Positions 12,574 to 22,563 of a stretch of 64,000 nt of DNA are shown piece by piece. The notes beneath the pieces are model-generated. The model did not search any database and was not told where the DNA came from. It saw nothing but the letters and a program-made list of their open reading frames with translations. A program made the position numbers and the translations under genes. Source of the DNA: Buchnera aphidicola (Eriosoma lanigerum) (GTDB lineage Bacteria > Pseudomonadota > Gammaproteobacteria > Enterobacterales > Enterobacteriaceae); the NCBI RefSeq assembly GCF_964059125.1, contig NZ_OZ060395.1, forward strand, positions 321,670 through 385,669, given 5' to 3'. Position 1 is the first letter of the stretch, and each line of letters begins with the position of its first letter.

Positions 12574-13365
12574 TCAATTAAAATTATATTTTTTTATACT
12601 AGATGCTAATTGAATAATTTGAGAAAATGTATGATATTTTAAACATCCTCCTCCAACTAATACTCCATCTACATCTTTTTCTTGAAGAATATTTTGTATG
12701 TTATGTTGATTAACCGATCCTCCATATATTATAGATATATTCAATATCTTATCTTTTTTTTGTGTTTTAATTTGAATATATTGTTTAATATATTCATGTA
12801 TTTTTTGAATATAATTAGGATTAGGAATATTACCTGTACCTATTGACCATACTGGTTCATATGCGATAATAGCATTATCGAATGCATTTTCTCCACAAAT
12901 ATCCAATATTATATTTAATTGTTTACTTAATATACATTTTGTTTGATCGTGATCTTTTTCTTCTTTATTTTCTCCAATACATAAAATAGGAATACAACAT
13001 AAATCTTTTACTAATTTAAATTTTTTAGCTATTAATAAATTATTTTCTTGATGATATGTCCTTCTTTCAGAATGACCTAATAAAACATAATGTACTCCAA
13101 CATCTTTTAACATTACAAGTGAGATATCTCCAGTAAAAGCTCCTTGAAGATTAATATCTATATTTTGTCCTCCTAAAAATATCTTAGTATTATGAATTAA
13201 TTGATGAGTGTAATCTAAATATATGCTAGGTGGAATTATAACAATAGTATTATCTATAATTTTTTCTTTTAAAAAATGTATTAGAGAATGTAATACATTA
13301 TAAATAGTTGCTTTATTACCATTTAATTTCCAATTTCCAATAATTATAGGTTTTTTAATTTTCAT
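12574..13365 (-). CDS. tpiA: Triosephosphate isomerase
   Basis: TpiA interconverts dihydroxyacetone phosphate and glyceraldehyde 3-phosphate. The substrate lysine motif GNWKLNGN is at residues 10-17, the catalytic histidine is in LLGHSERR, and the catalytic glutamate is in AYEPVWSIGTG. The phosphate-binding YGGSVN and LVGGGCL loops are also present. The length is 263 residues against 255 in E. coli, with a few extra residues in lysine-rich loops. It lies downstream of ihfB on the same strand but is separated by a hairpin, so it probably has its own promoter. Confidence 0.97.
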   Translation of the reverse strand: MKIKKPIIIGNWKLNGNKATIYNVLHSLIHFLKEKIIDNTIVIIPPSIYLDYTHQLIHNTKIFLGGQNIDINLQGAFTGDISLVMLKDVGVHYVLLGHSERRTYHQENNLLIAKKFKLVKDLCCIPILCIGENKEEKDHDQTKCILSKQLNIILDICGENAFDNAIIAYEPVWSIGTGNIPNPNYIQKIHEYIKQYIQIKTQKKDKILNISIIYGGSVNQHNIQNILQEKDVDGVLVGGGCLKYHTFSQIIQLASSIKKYNFN

Positions 13366-13405
13366 TTTTTTTCTTTTCTTGATGAATGTATTTATTGTGA
13401 CAAAT

Positions 13406-13443
13406 GAAAATAAGCATTCTTTAACGAATAGAAGCTTATTTTC
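13406..13443 (-). terminator. Hairpin between ihfB and tpiA
   Basis: A 10-bp perfect outer stem (GAAAATAAGC at 13406-13415 with its complement at 13434-13443) continues inward with TTCT/AGAA after a one-base bulge. It lies immediately 3' of ihfB on the minus strand and probably ends the rpsA-ihfB transcript. The T-rich tail is on the opposite strand. Confidence 0.6.
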
Positions 13444-13463
13444 TATTTTTTTATATAAAAATA

Positions 13464-13760
13464 TTATGATGAATCATGAAAGTATGTATTAATACGATTT
13501 TTGAGTTCTTTACCTGGTTTAAAATGAGGTACATATTTTTCTTTAAGTTCTATTATTCTTCCATTTTTTGGATTTCTACCTATTCTTGATGATCTATAAT
13601 GTAATGAAAAACTTCCAAAACCTCTTATTTCTATTCTATCTCGTTTAATTAATGATAGAATCATATATTCTAGAATAGCAGAAATAATTTTTTCTATTAT
13701 TTTTTTTGAAATATTAGTATGTTTATTAGCTATTCGTAAAAATAATTTTGATTTAGTCAT
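13464..13760 (-). CDS. ihfB: Integration host factor beta subunit
   Basis: IhfB is half of the DNA-bending heterodimer IHF. The 98-residue protein has the family layout: an N-terminal helical dimerisation part, [15 protein letters not shown], and the DNA-contacting arm [29 protein letters not shown], which includes the NP intercalating proline. Its alpha partner would be encoded elsewhere. It follows rpsA on the minus strand, as in enterobacteria, with about 80 bases between them. The start has AGGAG in the 8 bases upstream. It is probably one of the few nucleoid proteins left in this genome. Confidence 0.94.
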   Translation of the reverse strand: MTKSKLFLRIANKHTNISKKIIEKIISAILEYMILSLIKRDRIEIRGFGSFSLHYRSSRIGRNPKNGRIIELKEKYVPHFKPGKELKNRINTYFHDSS

Positions 13761-13839
13761 ATTTCTCCTAAAATGAATAATTCAAAAAATAAAATACTAT
13801 GTTAGATAATATAATTACAATATATTTTTACTAAAAAAA

Positions 13840-15519
13840 TTATTCTGGATTTTTAGCTGCCTGAAATGCTTCAAACATTACATTAGAAACTTTTTTTTCA
13901 ATTGATTGAACTTGTTCATTAGATGATAATGCTTTTTCATTAATTTGTTTTTGATATTCAATTACAAGGTTCATAATTCTTTTTTTTCGGTCAACACTAT
14001 GTAATTTTACTTGTATTTCATCTCCAATATGTAAATTAGATATAAAATTTTCATTTTGCAATGTTGATGATATATCTGAAATTTTTAATATACCGTCAAC
14101 TCCATCTGTTAATTTTACAACAATTTTTTGTGTATCTAATCCTTTAATTTTCCCTAATACAATAGAATTTTTTTTATGTAATGAAATATAAACATTAAAA
14201 GGATCTTCTTCAATTTGTTTAATACCTAATGATATACGTTCTCGTTCAGCATCAACTTGTAATACTACAGCAGTAATGTCTTCATTTTTTTTGTAATTAT
14301 TTACTGCTTCTTCTCCTGGAACACTCCAAGAAATATCAGATAAATGTACTAAACCATCAATTCCACCTTGTAATCCAATAAAAATACCAAAATCAGTAAT
14401 AGATTTAATTTTTCCATGTACTGTAGTACCTTTATGATGCGTTTCAGAAAATATTTTCCAAGGATTACTTTTACATTGCTTTAATCCTAATGAAATTCTT
14501 CTTCTTTCTTCATCAATATCTAATACCATTACTTCTACTAAATCATTAAGAACTACTACTTTAGAAGGATGAATATTTTTATTAGTCCAATCCATTTCAG
14601 AAACATGTACCAATCCTTCTATTCCTTCTTGTATTTCAACAAAACAACCATAATCAGTTAAATTAGTTACTCTTCCTTTTAATTTTGTTCCCTCTGGGTA
14701 ACGTTTAGCAATAGCTATCCATGGATCTTCACCTAGTTGTTTTAATCCCAATGAAACTCGAGTACGATCACGATCAAACTTCAATATTTTAACTACAATT
14801 TCATCACCTACTACTACTATTTCACTAGGATGTTTTACTCTTTTCCATGCCATATCAGTAATATGTAATAATCCATCTACCCCTCCTAAATCTACAAATG
14901 CTCCGTAATCAGTTAAATTTTTCACAATTCCTTTAATATCTATTCCTTCTTGTAAATGTTCTAATAAATGATTTCTTTCTGCACTATGTTCTGATTCTAT
15001 TACTGCTCTTCTTGATACAACAACGTTGTTCCGTTTTTGATCTAATTTAATTACCTTAAATTCTAACTCTTTCCCCTCTAAATGTATAGTTTCTCTAACT
15101 GGTCTAACATCAACTAAAGAACCTGGTAAAAAAGCTCGAATATCATTAATTTCTACAGTAAAACCGCCTTTAACTTTTCCATTAATAATACCAATAACTG
15201 TATCAGATGCAGAATAAGATTTTTCTAATGTTAACCAAGCTTCATGTCTTTTAGCTTTTTCACGAGATAATACAGTTTCACCAAATCCATCTTCTACAGC
15301 ATCCAAAACTACATCTACTGTATCTCCAATATTTATATCTAATTCACCTTGACTATTTTTAAATTGTTCAATTGGAATAGATGATTCGGATTTTAATCCA
15401 GCATCAACAATAACTACTTCTTTTTCTATTGCAACAATTGTACCATTAATAATTGATCCAGGTTTAGTTTGTATATGTTTTAAAGATTGTTCAAACATTT
15501 CGGAAAAAGATTCGGTCAT
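13840..15519 (-). CDS. rpsA: 30S ribosomal protein S1
   Basis: S1 binds mRNA leaders and helps load them on the 30S subunit. The protein has six tandem S1 (OB-fold) repeats; typical signatures are [22 protein letters not shown], repeated as [22 protein letters not shown] and [22 protein letters not shown]. The ATG at 15519 gives [13 protein letters not shown], the conserved N terminus, and 559 residues (E. coli 557). A TTG-initiated extension of five residues exists but is unlikely. The base composition is less AT-biased than its neighbours, consistent with high expression. ihfB follows and cmk precedes on the same strand. Confidence 0.97.
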   Translation of the reverse strand: MTESFSEMFEQSLKHIQTKPGSIINGTIVAIEKEVVIVDAGLKSESSIPIEQFKNSQGELDINIGDTVDVVLDAVEDGFGETVLSREKAKRHEAWLTLEKSYSASDTVIGIINGKVKGGFTVEINDIRAFLPGSLVDVRPVRETIHLEGKELEFKVIKLDQKRNNVVVSRRAVIESEHSAERNHLLEHLQEGIDIKGIVKNLTDYGAFVDLGGVDGLLHITDMAWKRVKHPSEIVVVGDEIVVKILKFDRDRTRVSLGLKQLGEDPWIAIAKRYPEGTKLKGRVTNLTDYGCFVEIQEGIEGLVHVSEMDWTNKNIHPSKVVVLNDLVEVMVLDIDEERRRISLGLKQCKSNPWKIFSETHHKGTTVHGKIKSITDFGIFIGLQGGIDGLVHLSDISWSVPGEEAVNNYKKNEDITAVVLQVDAERERISLGIKQIEEDPFNVYISLHKKNSIVLGKIKGLDTQKIVVKLTDGVDGILKISDISSTLQNENFISNLHIGDEIQVKLHSVDRKKRIMNLVIEYQKQINEKALSSNEQVQSIEKKVSNVMFEAFQAAKNPE

Positions 15520-15635
15520 ATTAATAATCTTCAAGATTTATTTATTATGTATTTTAATTAACTTCATGTTAATCAAAATAATTATTAATACCATTAGATT
15601 ATCCATTCTATGGTTCGATGATAATTAATTTATTA
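15520..15635 (-). promoter_or_regulatory. Possible structured leader of rpsA mRNA
   Basis: The 116 bases between cmk and rpsA are more mixed in composition than most spacers here. They can fold a stem ATTAAC/GTTAAT with a 5-nt loop (15557-15573) and a CCAT/ATGG stem at 15603-15613. Enterobacterial rpsA mRNA has a folded leader through which S1 represses its own synthesis. That this is its remnant is inference. Confidence 0.35.
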
Positions 15636-16325
15636 TTATTTTATAAAAATAATTTTCCTTATATATTGCATGGATAAATTTACTATTTCTGTAATACTAA
15701 TATTAGTTGAATTTAACATTATAGCATTTGTAGCTGGTATTAAAGGAGATAACTTACGATTACTATCTAGATTATCACGTTTTTTTATTTCTAACAAAAG
15801 TTGATTAAAACTAACTTTAAAACCAGATCTTTTCAACTCTTTCATTCTTCTTTTAACACGTATATTCAAATTAGCATATAAAAAAAATTTAATACATGCA
15901 TCTGGGAAAACTATTGTACCCATATCACGACCATTAGCAACTAAACCTGGTAATTTTCTAAAACAACGTTGTTTATTTAATAATACAGTTCTAATATTTG
16001 GAAATACCGCTAATCTTGAAGCAATATGACTAATTTCTGTAGAAATAATATCATTAGAAATATTTTTACCATTTAAAAAAATTAATGTTTTATTAAATTT
16101 TTGAACTAAATTAAAGTTTAATTGTTTAGCAAAAAATATAATATTTTTCTCGGAAATAGGAATTCGGTTTTTAATTGTTATAAAGGCTAAAACTCGATAC
16201 AATATACCTGATTCCAACACACTCCATTTTAAAATTGATGCTATTTTATTACATAATGTACTTTTTCCTGCAGCGCTAGGACCATCTATTGTAATTACAG
16301 GTATAGTATTCATTATTATACTCAT
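15636..16325 (-). CDS. cmk: Cytidylate kinase
   Basis: Cmk phosphorylates CMP and dCMP. The P-loop GPSAAGKST follows PVITID at the N terminus. The catalytic NGRDMGTIVFPDA and the LID region KRDNLDSNRKLSPL are present. The length is 229 residues (E. coli 227). The start could be this ATG or the one four codons downstream (16313); neither has an obvious ribosome site, and the shorter form matches E. coli slightly better. It lies directly upstream of rpsA on the same strand, the enterobacterial arrangement. Confidence 0.93.
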   Translation of the reverse strand: MSIIMNTIPVITIDGPSAAGKSTLCNKIASILKWSVLESGILYRVLAFITIKNRIPISEKNIIFFAKQLNFNLVQKFNKTLIFLNGKNISNDIISTEISHIASRLAVFPNIRTVLLNKQRCFRKLPGLVANGRDMGTIVFPDACIKFFLYANLNIRVKRRMKELKRSGFKVSFNQLLLEIKKRDNLDSNRKLSPLIPATNAIMLNSTNISITEIVNLSMQYIRKIIFIK

Positions 16326-16535
16326 ATAATTTAATTAAAAAATTACATTTATTTCATATAAGATTAATTTTTTATTTTTTTTTATTTTTATACTATTATA
16401 ATAAAAATGTTAATTTTACTGAATTTATATATAAATGACAATTTATTTGATAAATATTTAGAATTAAATTAATTAAAAAAAAGTAAATATGTTAAATATA
16501 TATTTTTATTGATAATACTTACTATTATTACATGA

Positions 16536-17828
16536 TTATGAATAATATTGACTAATTTTAGATAATTGTTCAAAATAATTTGGAAATGTTTTTTTTGTAC
16601 AATTTGGATTTAAAATAGTAATTATAGCATTTGATAAAGAAAGTAAAGAAAAACACATAGCTATACGATGATCATTATAAGTATGAATAGTAGCATTAGA
16701 AAATTTTTTAGGAGGAATAATAGATAAATAATCTGATCCTTCTTCAACTTTTGCACCTATTTTCTTAAGCTCTGTTGACATTGCTGATAATCTATCTGTT
16801 TCTTTTACTCTCCAATTATAAATATTACGGAGATAAGATTTTTCAATAGAAAATAGTGCAACCATTGCTAATGTCATTGCGGCATCAGGAATATTATTTA
16901 AATCAAGATCAAATCCATCTAAATAATTTCGAGAACAAGTAACATAATTACTACCAAATATAATATTAGCTCCTATTTGTTTTAATATTTTAGGAAAATA
17001 AATATCACCTTGAATACTATTTTCTCCAATTCCATGTACGGTTACTGATCCTCCTTTAATAGCTGCTGCAGCTAAAAAATAAGAAGCTGATGTAGCATCT
17101 CCTTCTACAAGATATTTTTCTGGTGTACAGTATATTTGATTACCTTGAATAAAAAAAGATTTATAAGAATTGTTTTTAATTGTAATTCCAAATACTTTCA
17201 TTAAATTAATAGTTAAATCAATATATGGTTTAGAAACTAAATCTCCTACAATATTAATTATAGTATCATTCATTGCTAAAGGAGCAGCCATTAAAATTGC
17301 AGTTAAAAATTGACTGGAAATGTTTCCATTTAACTCCATTGTTCCACCAATAAATCCACCTTGAAGTAAAATAGGGGGATATGATTTTTTATTAATATAT
17401 TTAATTTTTGCTCCAGATTGTCGTAAAGAATCAACTAAATGTTCAATAGGTCTTTCTTTCATTCTATTATCACCAGTTAAAATAATATTATTTTCCCTCA
17501 ATGATAATATAGCTGTTAGTGGTCTGAACACGGTTCCTGCATTACCTACAAATACTGTCAGTTCTTTTTTTTGTTCTAATATACTTATACCTTTACCATA
17601 AATTACACAAGATCTATTTTGATTAAACAAATCATATTTTATTCCTAATAATTGCAAAGCATTTAACATATATTTGGTATCATCACAATTTAAAAGATTA
17701 GTGATCTTTGTTGTTCCATAACACAATGCAGATAGTAATAATACTCGATTAGACACACTTTTAGAACCAGGTAAATAAACAGAACCATTAACATACTGTA
17801 TTGGTTTTAACACTAAAGAATTGTACAT
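16536..17828 (-). CDS. aroA: 3-phosphoshikimate 1-carboxyvinyltransferase (EPSP synthase)
   Basis: AroA joins phosphoenolpyruvate and shikimate 3-phosphate on the way to chorismate, feeding the aromatic amino acids. Motifs in order are [10 protein letters not shown] near the N terminus, [22 protein letters not shown] and [11 protein letters not shown]. In the PEP-site loop, E. coli has TAMRPL; here it is TVFRPL, two changes next to the invariant Arg-Pro. I chose the ATG at 17828 because it matches the family start ([10 protein letters not shown]), has AGAGA upstream and gives 430 residues. A further upstream ATG (17885) adds an unconserved 19 residues. It follows serC, as in other enterobacteria. 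Confidence 0.95.
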   Translation of the reverse strand: MYNSLVLKPIQYVNGSVYLPGSKSVSNRVLLLSALCYGTTKITNLLNCDDTKYMLNALQLLGIKYDLFNQNRSCVIYGKGISILEQKKELTVFVGNAGTVFRPLTAILSLRENNIILTGDNRMKERPIEHLVDSLRQSGAKIKYINKKSYPPILLQGGFIGGTMELNGNISSQFLTAILMAAPLAMNDTIINIVGDLVSKPYIDLTINLMKVFGITIKNNSYKSFFIQGNQIYCTPEKYLVEGDATSASYFLAAAAIKGGSVTVHGIGENSIQGDIYFPKILKQIGANIIFGSNYVTCSRNYLDGFDLDLNNIPDAAMTLAMVALFSIEKSYLRNIYNWRVKETDRLSAMSTELKKIGAKVEEGSDYLSIIPPKKFSNATIHTYNDHRIAMCFSLLSLSNAIITILNPNCTKKTFPNYFEQLSKISQYYS

Positions 17829-17903
17829 AATTAATATCTCTGTTAGGTTATGATAAATATATATTAATAATAAATATTTATTCATTATTTATAAAAATTA
17901 TAT

Positions 17904-18989
17904 TTAACCATATCTTTTTTCAAAATAAATCATAAATTTTACTAACTGTTCTATTCCTTCTATTGGCATAGAATTATAAATTGAAGCTCTTATTCCACCT
18001 AATATTTTATGGTTTTTTAAAAATAACAACCCAAAATTATTAGACTCTTTTAAGAATAAGGATTCTAATGATGAATCAGTTAACCAAAATACAACATTCA
18101 TAATCGATCTGTTACTAGGATGAACATAATTAATATAAAATTCACTGTTATCTATAATAGAATATAAGAGAAACGCTTTTTTTTGATTAATTTTTTCTAT
18201 TTTTTCTATTCCACCTTGTTTTATTAACCATTTAAATACTAATCCACATAAATACCAAGAAAAAGTAGGAGGAGTGTTAAACATTGAATTATATGTTAAT
18301 AATGTTTGATAATCTAAAATAGATGGAGTAAGTTGATTAGATTGTTTAATTAAATCTTCTCTGATAATAATTAATGTAATTCCAGAAGGACCTATATTTT
18401 TTTGTGCACTAGCATAAATTAAAGAATAATTATTAATATTAATAGATTTTGACAGTATACAAGAAGAAAAATCACATATTACCATTTTGTTAGTAAATTT
18501 TGGTTCTTCATGTATAGCTATACCACTAATAGTTTCATTTGGACAATAATGAATATAACTTGTGTTTTTATTAATTTTCCATTGATTCATAGGTAAAATT
18601 AAATTGATACGATTATGTACATTTATCACGTTAATTTTTTTTACTAAACAATATTTTTTTGCTTCTTCTGCAGCAGCAGTTGACCAATATCCACTACAAA
18701 TATAATCTGTACAATCATTTTTATTTACTAAATTCATTGGTATAACCGAAAATTGACCTCTTGCTCCTCCTTGAGAAAACAATACTTTATAATGATTAGG
18801 AATATTTAATAGTTTTCTTAAATTATGTTCTGTCATTTCTACCATTTCTATAAAATTTGAATTTCGATGACTAATTTCTAACATAGAATATGAAAATTTA
18901 TTCCAAAATCTAAAGTTGTTTTGTGCTTCAATCATTACTTCTTTAGGAAGCATAGCAGGTCCTGCACTAAAATTGTAAATTTTATTCAT
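17904..18989 (-). CDS. serC: Phosphoserine aminotransferase
   Basis: SerC is a PLP enzyme that makes 3-phosphoserine in serine synthesis and also serves pyridoxine synthesis. The N terminus YNFSAGPAMLP is the family signature. The PLP lysine is in SAQKNIGPSG. The C-terminal GGIRASIYNSMP binds the phosphate. The length is 361 residues (E. coli 362). serC and aroA form the mixed-function serC-aroA operon typical of enterobacteria, with about 75 bases between them. Confidence 0.96.
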   Translation of the reverse strand: MNKIYNFSAGPAMLPKEVMIEAQNNFRFWNKFSYSMLEISHRNSNFIEMVEMTEHNLRKLLNIPNHYKVLFSQGGARGQFSVIPMNLVNKNDCTDYICSGYWSTAAAEEAKKYCLVKKINVINVHNRINLILPMNQWKINKNTSYIHYCPNETISGIAIHEEPKFTNKMVICDFSSCILSKSININNYSLIYASAQKNIGPSGITLIIIREDLIKQSNQLTPSILDYQTLLTYNSMFNTPPTFSWYLCGLVFKWLIKQGGIEKIEKINQKKAFLLYSIIDNSEFYINYVHPSNRSIMNVVFWLTDSSLESLFLKESNNFGLLFLKNHKILGGIRASIYNSMPIEGIEQLVKFMIYFEKRYG

Positions 18990-19091
18990 ATTTTAACCTA
19001 AATACATATTCATATTTTATACTAAAAAAAATTATACTTTATAAAAAATCAACATAAATCAATAATTAATATTAAAAATGATGTTTATTAA

Positions 19092-20387
19092 TTAAGAAAT
19101 ATAATTTAATCCATTCATATAGTTATCTTTTAATATTGTTGGTACTTTAATACTTCCATTACTACATTGATAGTTTTCTAAAATTGCTGCTAATGTTCTA
19201 CCTATAGCTAAACCAGATCCATTAACTGTATGTAATAAACAATTTTTTTTTAAAATTTTATCTCGATATCTAGATTTTATTCTTCTAGATTGAAAATCTA
19301 ACATATTTGAACATGAAGATACTTCTCTATACATATTTTGAGATGGAAACCATACTTCTAAATCATATGTTTTAGTAGAAGAAAATCCTAAATCACCACA
19401 ACATAATAAAATTTTTCTATATGGTAATTTTAATAATTTTAATATTGTTTCTGCATGATATGTTAATGATTCAAGAGTTTTCATAGAGTGTTTTGGTTTT
19501 ACAATTTGAACTAATTCTACTTTATCAAATTGATGCATTCTAATTAATCCTTTAACATCTTTTCCATATGAAGATGATTCAGAACGAAAACATGGACTAT
19601 GAGCTACAAATTTCATCGGTAATTGTTGTTCATCTAAAATTTTATTTCTAACAATATTAGTTAATGGAACTTCTGCAGTAGGTATTAATATGTAATTTTT
19701 TTTATCTGTATCAATATAGTTAGATTTAACATGAAATAAATCATTTGTAAATTTAGGCAATTGACCAGTACCTAATAAACAATTTTCATTAACCAAATAA
19801 GGAACATAAGTTTCTAAATATTTATGTTCATTAATGTGTACATCTAACATAAACTGAATTAATGCTCGATGTAAATGAGCAATTTTTCCGTACATAACAA
19901 TAAATCTTGAACCAGATATTAAGCTAGCTGTACTTAAATCAAATCCATGTAAATTTTGACCTAATTCTATATGATCTTTAATTGGAAAATTGTATGTTGG
20001 TATTTCTCCCCATTTTGTTATTTCTTGATTATCACTTACATTTATTCCATTAGGTATAGAATCATCCGGTATATTAGGTATATTTAAAAATATTTTGTTT
20101 ATTTTTTCTTGTATGTTATTTAATTGTTTTTTTGAAATTATTAGTTGTTTGTTAATTATAGAAACTTTAGTTCTTAAAGAAGTAGTATCTTTTTGAATAG
20201 ATTTATAATTTCCAATTAATTTAGATAAATTATTATGTTTTTCCTGTAAATGTTCAGTTTTAATTTGCCATTTTTTTCTAAGTTCTTCTATAGATTGAAT
20301 TTCATTTACATTTAAACTAAAACCTCTTCTTGCTAATTTTTTTTTAATTATAGATAATTGATTTCGAAATAATTTAGGATCTAACAT
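19092..20387 (-). CDS. serS: Seryl-tRNA synthetase
   Basis: SerS charges tRNA-Ser. Residues 1 to about 105 form the antiparallel coiled-coil arm that grips the long variable arm of tRNA-Ser. The class II catalytic core follows, with TAEVPLTN, the motif 2 segment FRSESSSYGKDVKGLIRMHQF and the motif 3 segment GSGLAIGRTLAAILENYQ. The length is 431 residues (E. coli 430). Its tRNA-Ser(UGA) substrate is encoded at 37295. The gene diverges from trxB across a 534-base spacer with a very long perfect hairpin. Confidence 0.96.
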   Translation of the reverse strand: MLDPKLFRNQLSIIKKKLARRGFSLNVNEIQSIEELRKKWQIKTEHLQEKHNNLSKLIGNYKSIQKDTTSLRTKVSIINKQLIISKKQLNNIQEKINKIFLNIPNIPDDSIPNGINVSDNQEITKWGEIPTYNFPIKDHIELGQNLHGFDLSTASLISGSRFIVMYGKIAHLHRALIQFMLDVHINEHKYLETYVPYLVNENCLLGTGQLPKFTNDLFHVKSNYIDTDKKNYILIPTAEVPLTNIVRNKILDEQQLPMKFVAHSPCFRSESSSYGKDVKGLIRMHQFDKVELVQIVKPKHSMKTLESLTYHAETILKLLKLPYRKILLCCGDLGFSSTKTYDLEVWFPSQNMYREVSSCSNMLDFQSRRIKSRYRDKILKKNCLLHTVNGSGLAIGRTLAAILENYQCSNGSIKVPTILKDNYMNGLNYIS

Positions 20388-20921
20388 AATAAATATACAT
20401 TCAACAATGGAATTTTATAGAGTATACTAATTTTTTTTAATTTTCTCTATTTGAGTTATAAAATATATTAAAAAAATAATTTAAAAAATAGAAAATTATG
20501 TAACAATATATATATTGTATTACTTAAAATTTTTAATTTTTTATTCTGTATCTGTATGGTTGAATTTAACATTTTAAAAGATAAAAAAAATTATTTATTT
20601 TTATCTTTTAAAATGTTAAATTCAACCATACAGATACAGAATAAAAAATTAAAAATTGAAAAATAATTTATATTTATATTGATTTTAAAAAAAAATTAAC
20701 AAAAAATATGTTATAGTTATTTAATTTATTAAATTTCATAACAATAGTTCTTTACACATTTCAACATTTTTAAAATGATTAATAATTAGAAAAAAAACAA
20801 CAAGATTATTTAATTAAATCAAATAAAAATTTAAATAATAATACATATCATAATGAATATTAAAAAAAAAAAAAATTAAATTTAAAATATTTATCATTCA
20901 ATTACAAAGTATATAAATTTT
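20388..20921. other. Divergent spacer between serS and trxB
   Basis: It contains no gene. It holds a 16-nt palindrome (20503-20518, ACAATATATATATTGT) and, next to it, a perfect 60-bp inverted repeat, listed separately. Promoters for both genes should lie here. Confidence 0.7.
20528..20657. repeat. Perfect 60-bp inverted repeat with 10-nt loop
   Basis: The left arm (20528-20587) and right arm (20598-20657) are exact reverse complements over 60 positions, checked base by base; the loop is AAATTATTTA. The arms include a mixed-composition core, CTGTATCTGTATGGTTG, so this is not a trivial AT run. The element lies 140 bases upstream of serS and 264 bases upstream of trxB, which diverge, so it is upstream of both rather than at a 3' end. 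It could be a cruciform or leader hairpin, a recent inverted duplication, or an assembly artefact. Confidence 0.95.
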
Positions 20922-21875
20922 ATGAAAAAAAAAATTAAAAGTAAATTAATCATTGTTGGATCTGGTCCTGCTGGATATACTGCTTCAATTTATGCAGCAA
21001 GAGCTAATTTATCTCCTATTTTAATTACAGGTTTAAATCCAGGAGGACAATTGGTGACAACTAATGAAATTGAAAACTGGCCAGGAGAAATTAACACTAT
21101 TAGTGGTATAGAATTAATGAATCGTATGCATAAACAATCTCTTCATTTAAATACTAGAATAATTTCTGATTTTGTACAAGAAGTAGATTTTTCTCATTCT
21201 CCATTTAAATTGTTTGGAGAAGAGTACAAATATACTGCAGATTGTATCATTGTAGCAACAGGATCTAATCCAAGATATTTAGGTTTAGAATCTGAAAAAA
21301 AATTTTTAGGAAAAGGTGTATCAACATGTGCTACTTGTGATGGTTTTTTTTATAAAGGAAAAGAAGTAGCAGTAGTAGGAGGAGGTAATACTGCAGTTGA
21401 AGAAACTCTATATTTATCTAATATAGCATCAAAAGTTCATTTAATTCATAGAAAAGCAATATTAAAAGCAGAAAAAATTTTAGTGCAACGATTACAAAAA
21501 AAAATTCAAAATAATCAAGTTATCTTTTATAAAAATACCAATGTAACAAATATTACTGGTAATTCAAATTCAGTAAATAAAATACATATTAAATTTAACA
21601 ACACTATAAACGAAATTCCTGTCTCTGGAATCTTTATTGCTATTGGACATAATCCTAATACTGATATTTTTAAAAATCAACTTATTATTAATAATGGATA
21701 TATTCAAGTTGCAGGAAGAGGAATGCATAAAAATTCTACAAAAACAAGTAAATTAGGAATATTTGCAGCAGGTGACGTAATAGATCATTGTTATCGACAA
21801 GCTATTACAGCAGCTGCAACAGGATGTATGGCAGCTTTAGATGCAGAAAAATATTTAGATAACATGATTAATTAA
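20922..21875 (+). CDS. trxB: Thioredoxin reductase
   Basis: TrxB is a FAD enzyme that reduces thioredoxin with NADPH. The FAD Rossmann motif IVGSGPAGYTASIYAARA is at the N terminus. The redox-active CATC (Cys136, Cys139) is followed by the NADPH motif VVGGGNTAVEE. The C-terminal GIFAAGDV closes the FAD site. The length is 317 residues (E. coli 321). It supplies the main thiol redox system. It is followed after about 115 bases by infA on the same strand. Confidence 0.96.
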   Translation: MKKKIKSKLIIVGSGPAGYTASIYAARANLSPILITGLNPGGQLVTTNEIENWPGEINTISGIELMNRMHKQSLHLNTRIISDFVQEVDFSHSPFKLFGEEYKYTADCIIVATGSNPRYLGLESEKKFLGKGVSTCATCDGFFYKGKEVAVVGGGNTAVEETLYLSNIASKVHLIHRKAILKAEKILVQRLQKKIQNNQVIFYKNTNVTNITGNSNSVNKIHIKFNNTINEIPVSGIFIAIGHNPNTDIFKNQLIINNGYIQVAGRGMHKNSTKTSKLGIFAAGDVIDHCYRQAITAAATGCMAALDAEKYLDNMIN

Positions 21876-21991
21876 CATTTAATTGATCATTATTTAATAA
21901 TATTAAAGATTAATTTATAATAATTAAATAATTATCATTAGATTTAATTAATTAAATAAAAAAATTATTAAAATTATTTAGGAAATTTAAT

Positions 21992-22210
21992 ATGGCAAAA
22001 GAAGAAAATATTGAAATTCAAGGAACAGTAATAGACACTTTACCAAATACAATGTTTAATGTAAAATTAGACAATGGTCATAATGTTATTGCTCATATTT
22101 CTGGTAAAATGAGAAAAAATTATATTAGAATTTTAACTGGAGATAAAGTAACTGTAGAACTAACACCGTACGATTTAACTAAAGGGAGAATAATTTTCCG
22201 TAGTAGATAA
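21992..22210 (+). CDS. infA: Translation initiation factor IF-1
   Basis: IF-1 is a single S1-like OB-fold protein that binds the ribosomal A site during initiation. The sequence starts [13 protein letters not shown] and carries the conserved [12 protein letters not shown] and [19 protein letters not shown]. Its length of 72 residues is exactly that of E. coli IF-1. The ribosome site is AGGAA 8-12 bases upstream. It lies downstream of trxB and is followed by a 32-nt palindrome before aspS. Confidence 0.96.
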   Translation: MAKEENIEIQGTVIDTLPNTMFNVKLDNGHNVIAHISGKMRKNYIRILTGDKVTVELTPYDLTKGRIIFRSR

Positions 22211-22563
22211 ATGAATTTATTATTAATTTTTTTAATACATCAATTTCGTATTATTATTTGATTATTATTCCTTAAAATATATGATATTTAAATATATTTA
22301 CATATTTAATTTTTAAATAACAAAAATCATATTTATCAAAATACATGTTATTTCATTACGTATATAACATCTTATTTTAAATTTTATATGTTTTAAAAAC
22401 AAAAAAAATAATTTTTAAATGAATTAAATTATATATTTCCTAAATAAGATTCTTATTTTAGTTAAATATATATATATTTAACTAAAAAATAAAAATAATA
22501 TAATTCAACATTTATTAAATGTAATAATGAGTATTTATTAAATTGTAAAATAGGACACATATA
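22211..22563. other. Spacer between infA and aspS
   Basis: No gene is seen. It contains the perfect palindrome at 22456-22487. Confidence 0.55.
22456..22487. terminator. 32-nt perfect palindrome upstream of aspS
   Basis: TTTTAGTTAAATATAT is followed directly by its exact complement (22456-22487). RNA could fold a stem of about 14 bp with a minimal loop. It may end infA transcription, but it is 245 bases past the infA stop and only about 75 bases before aspS, so a leader role is equally possible. Confidence 0.45.
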
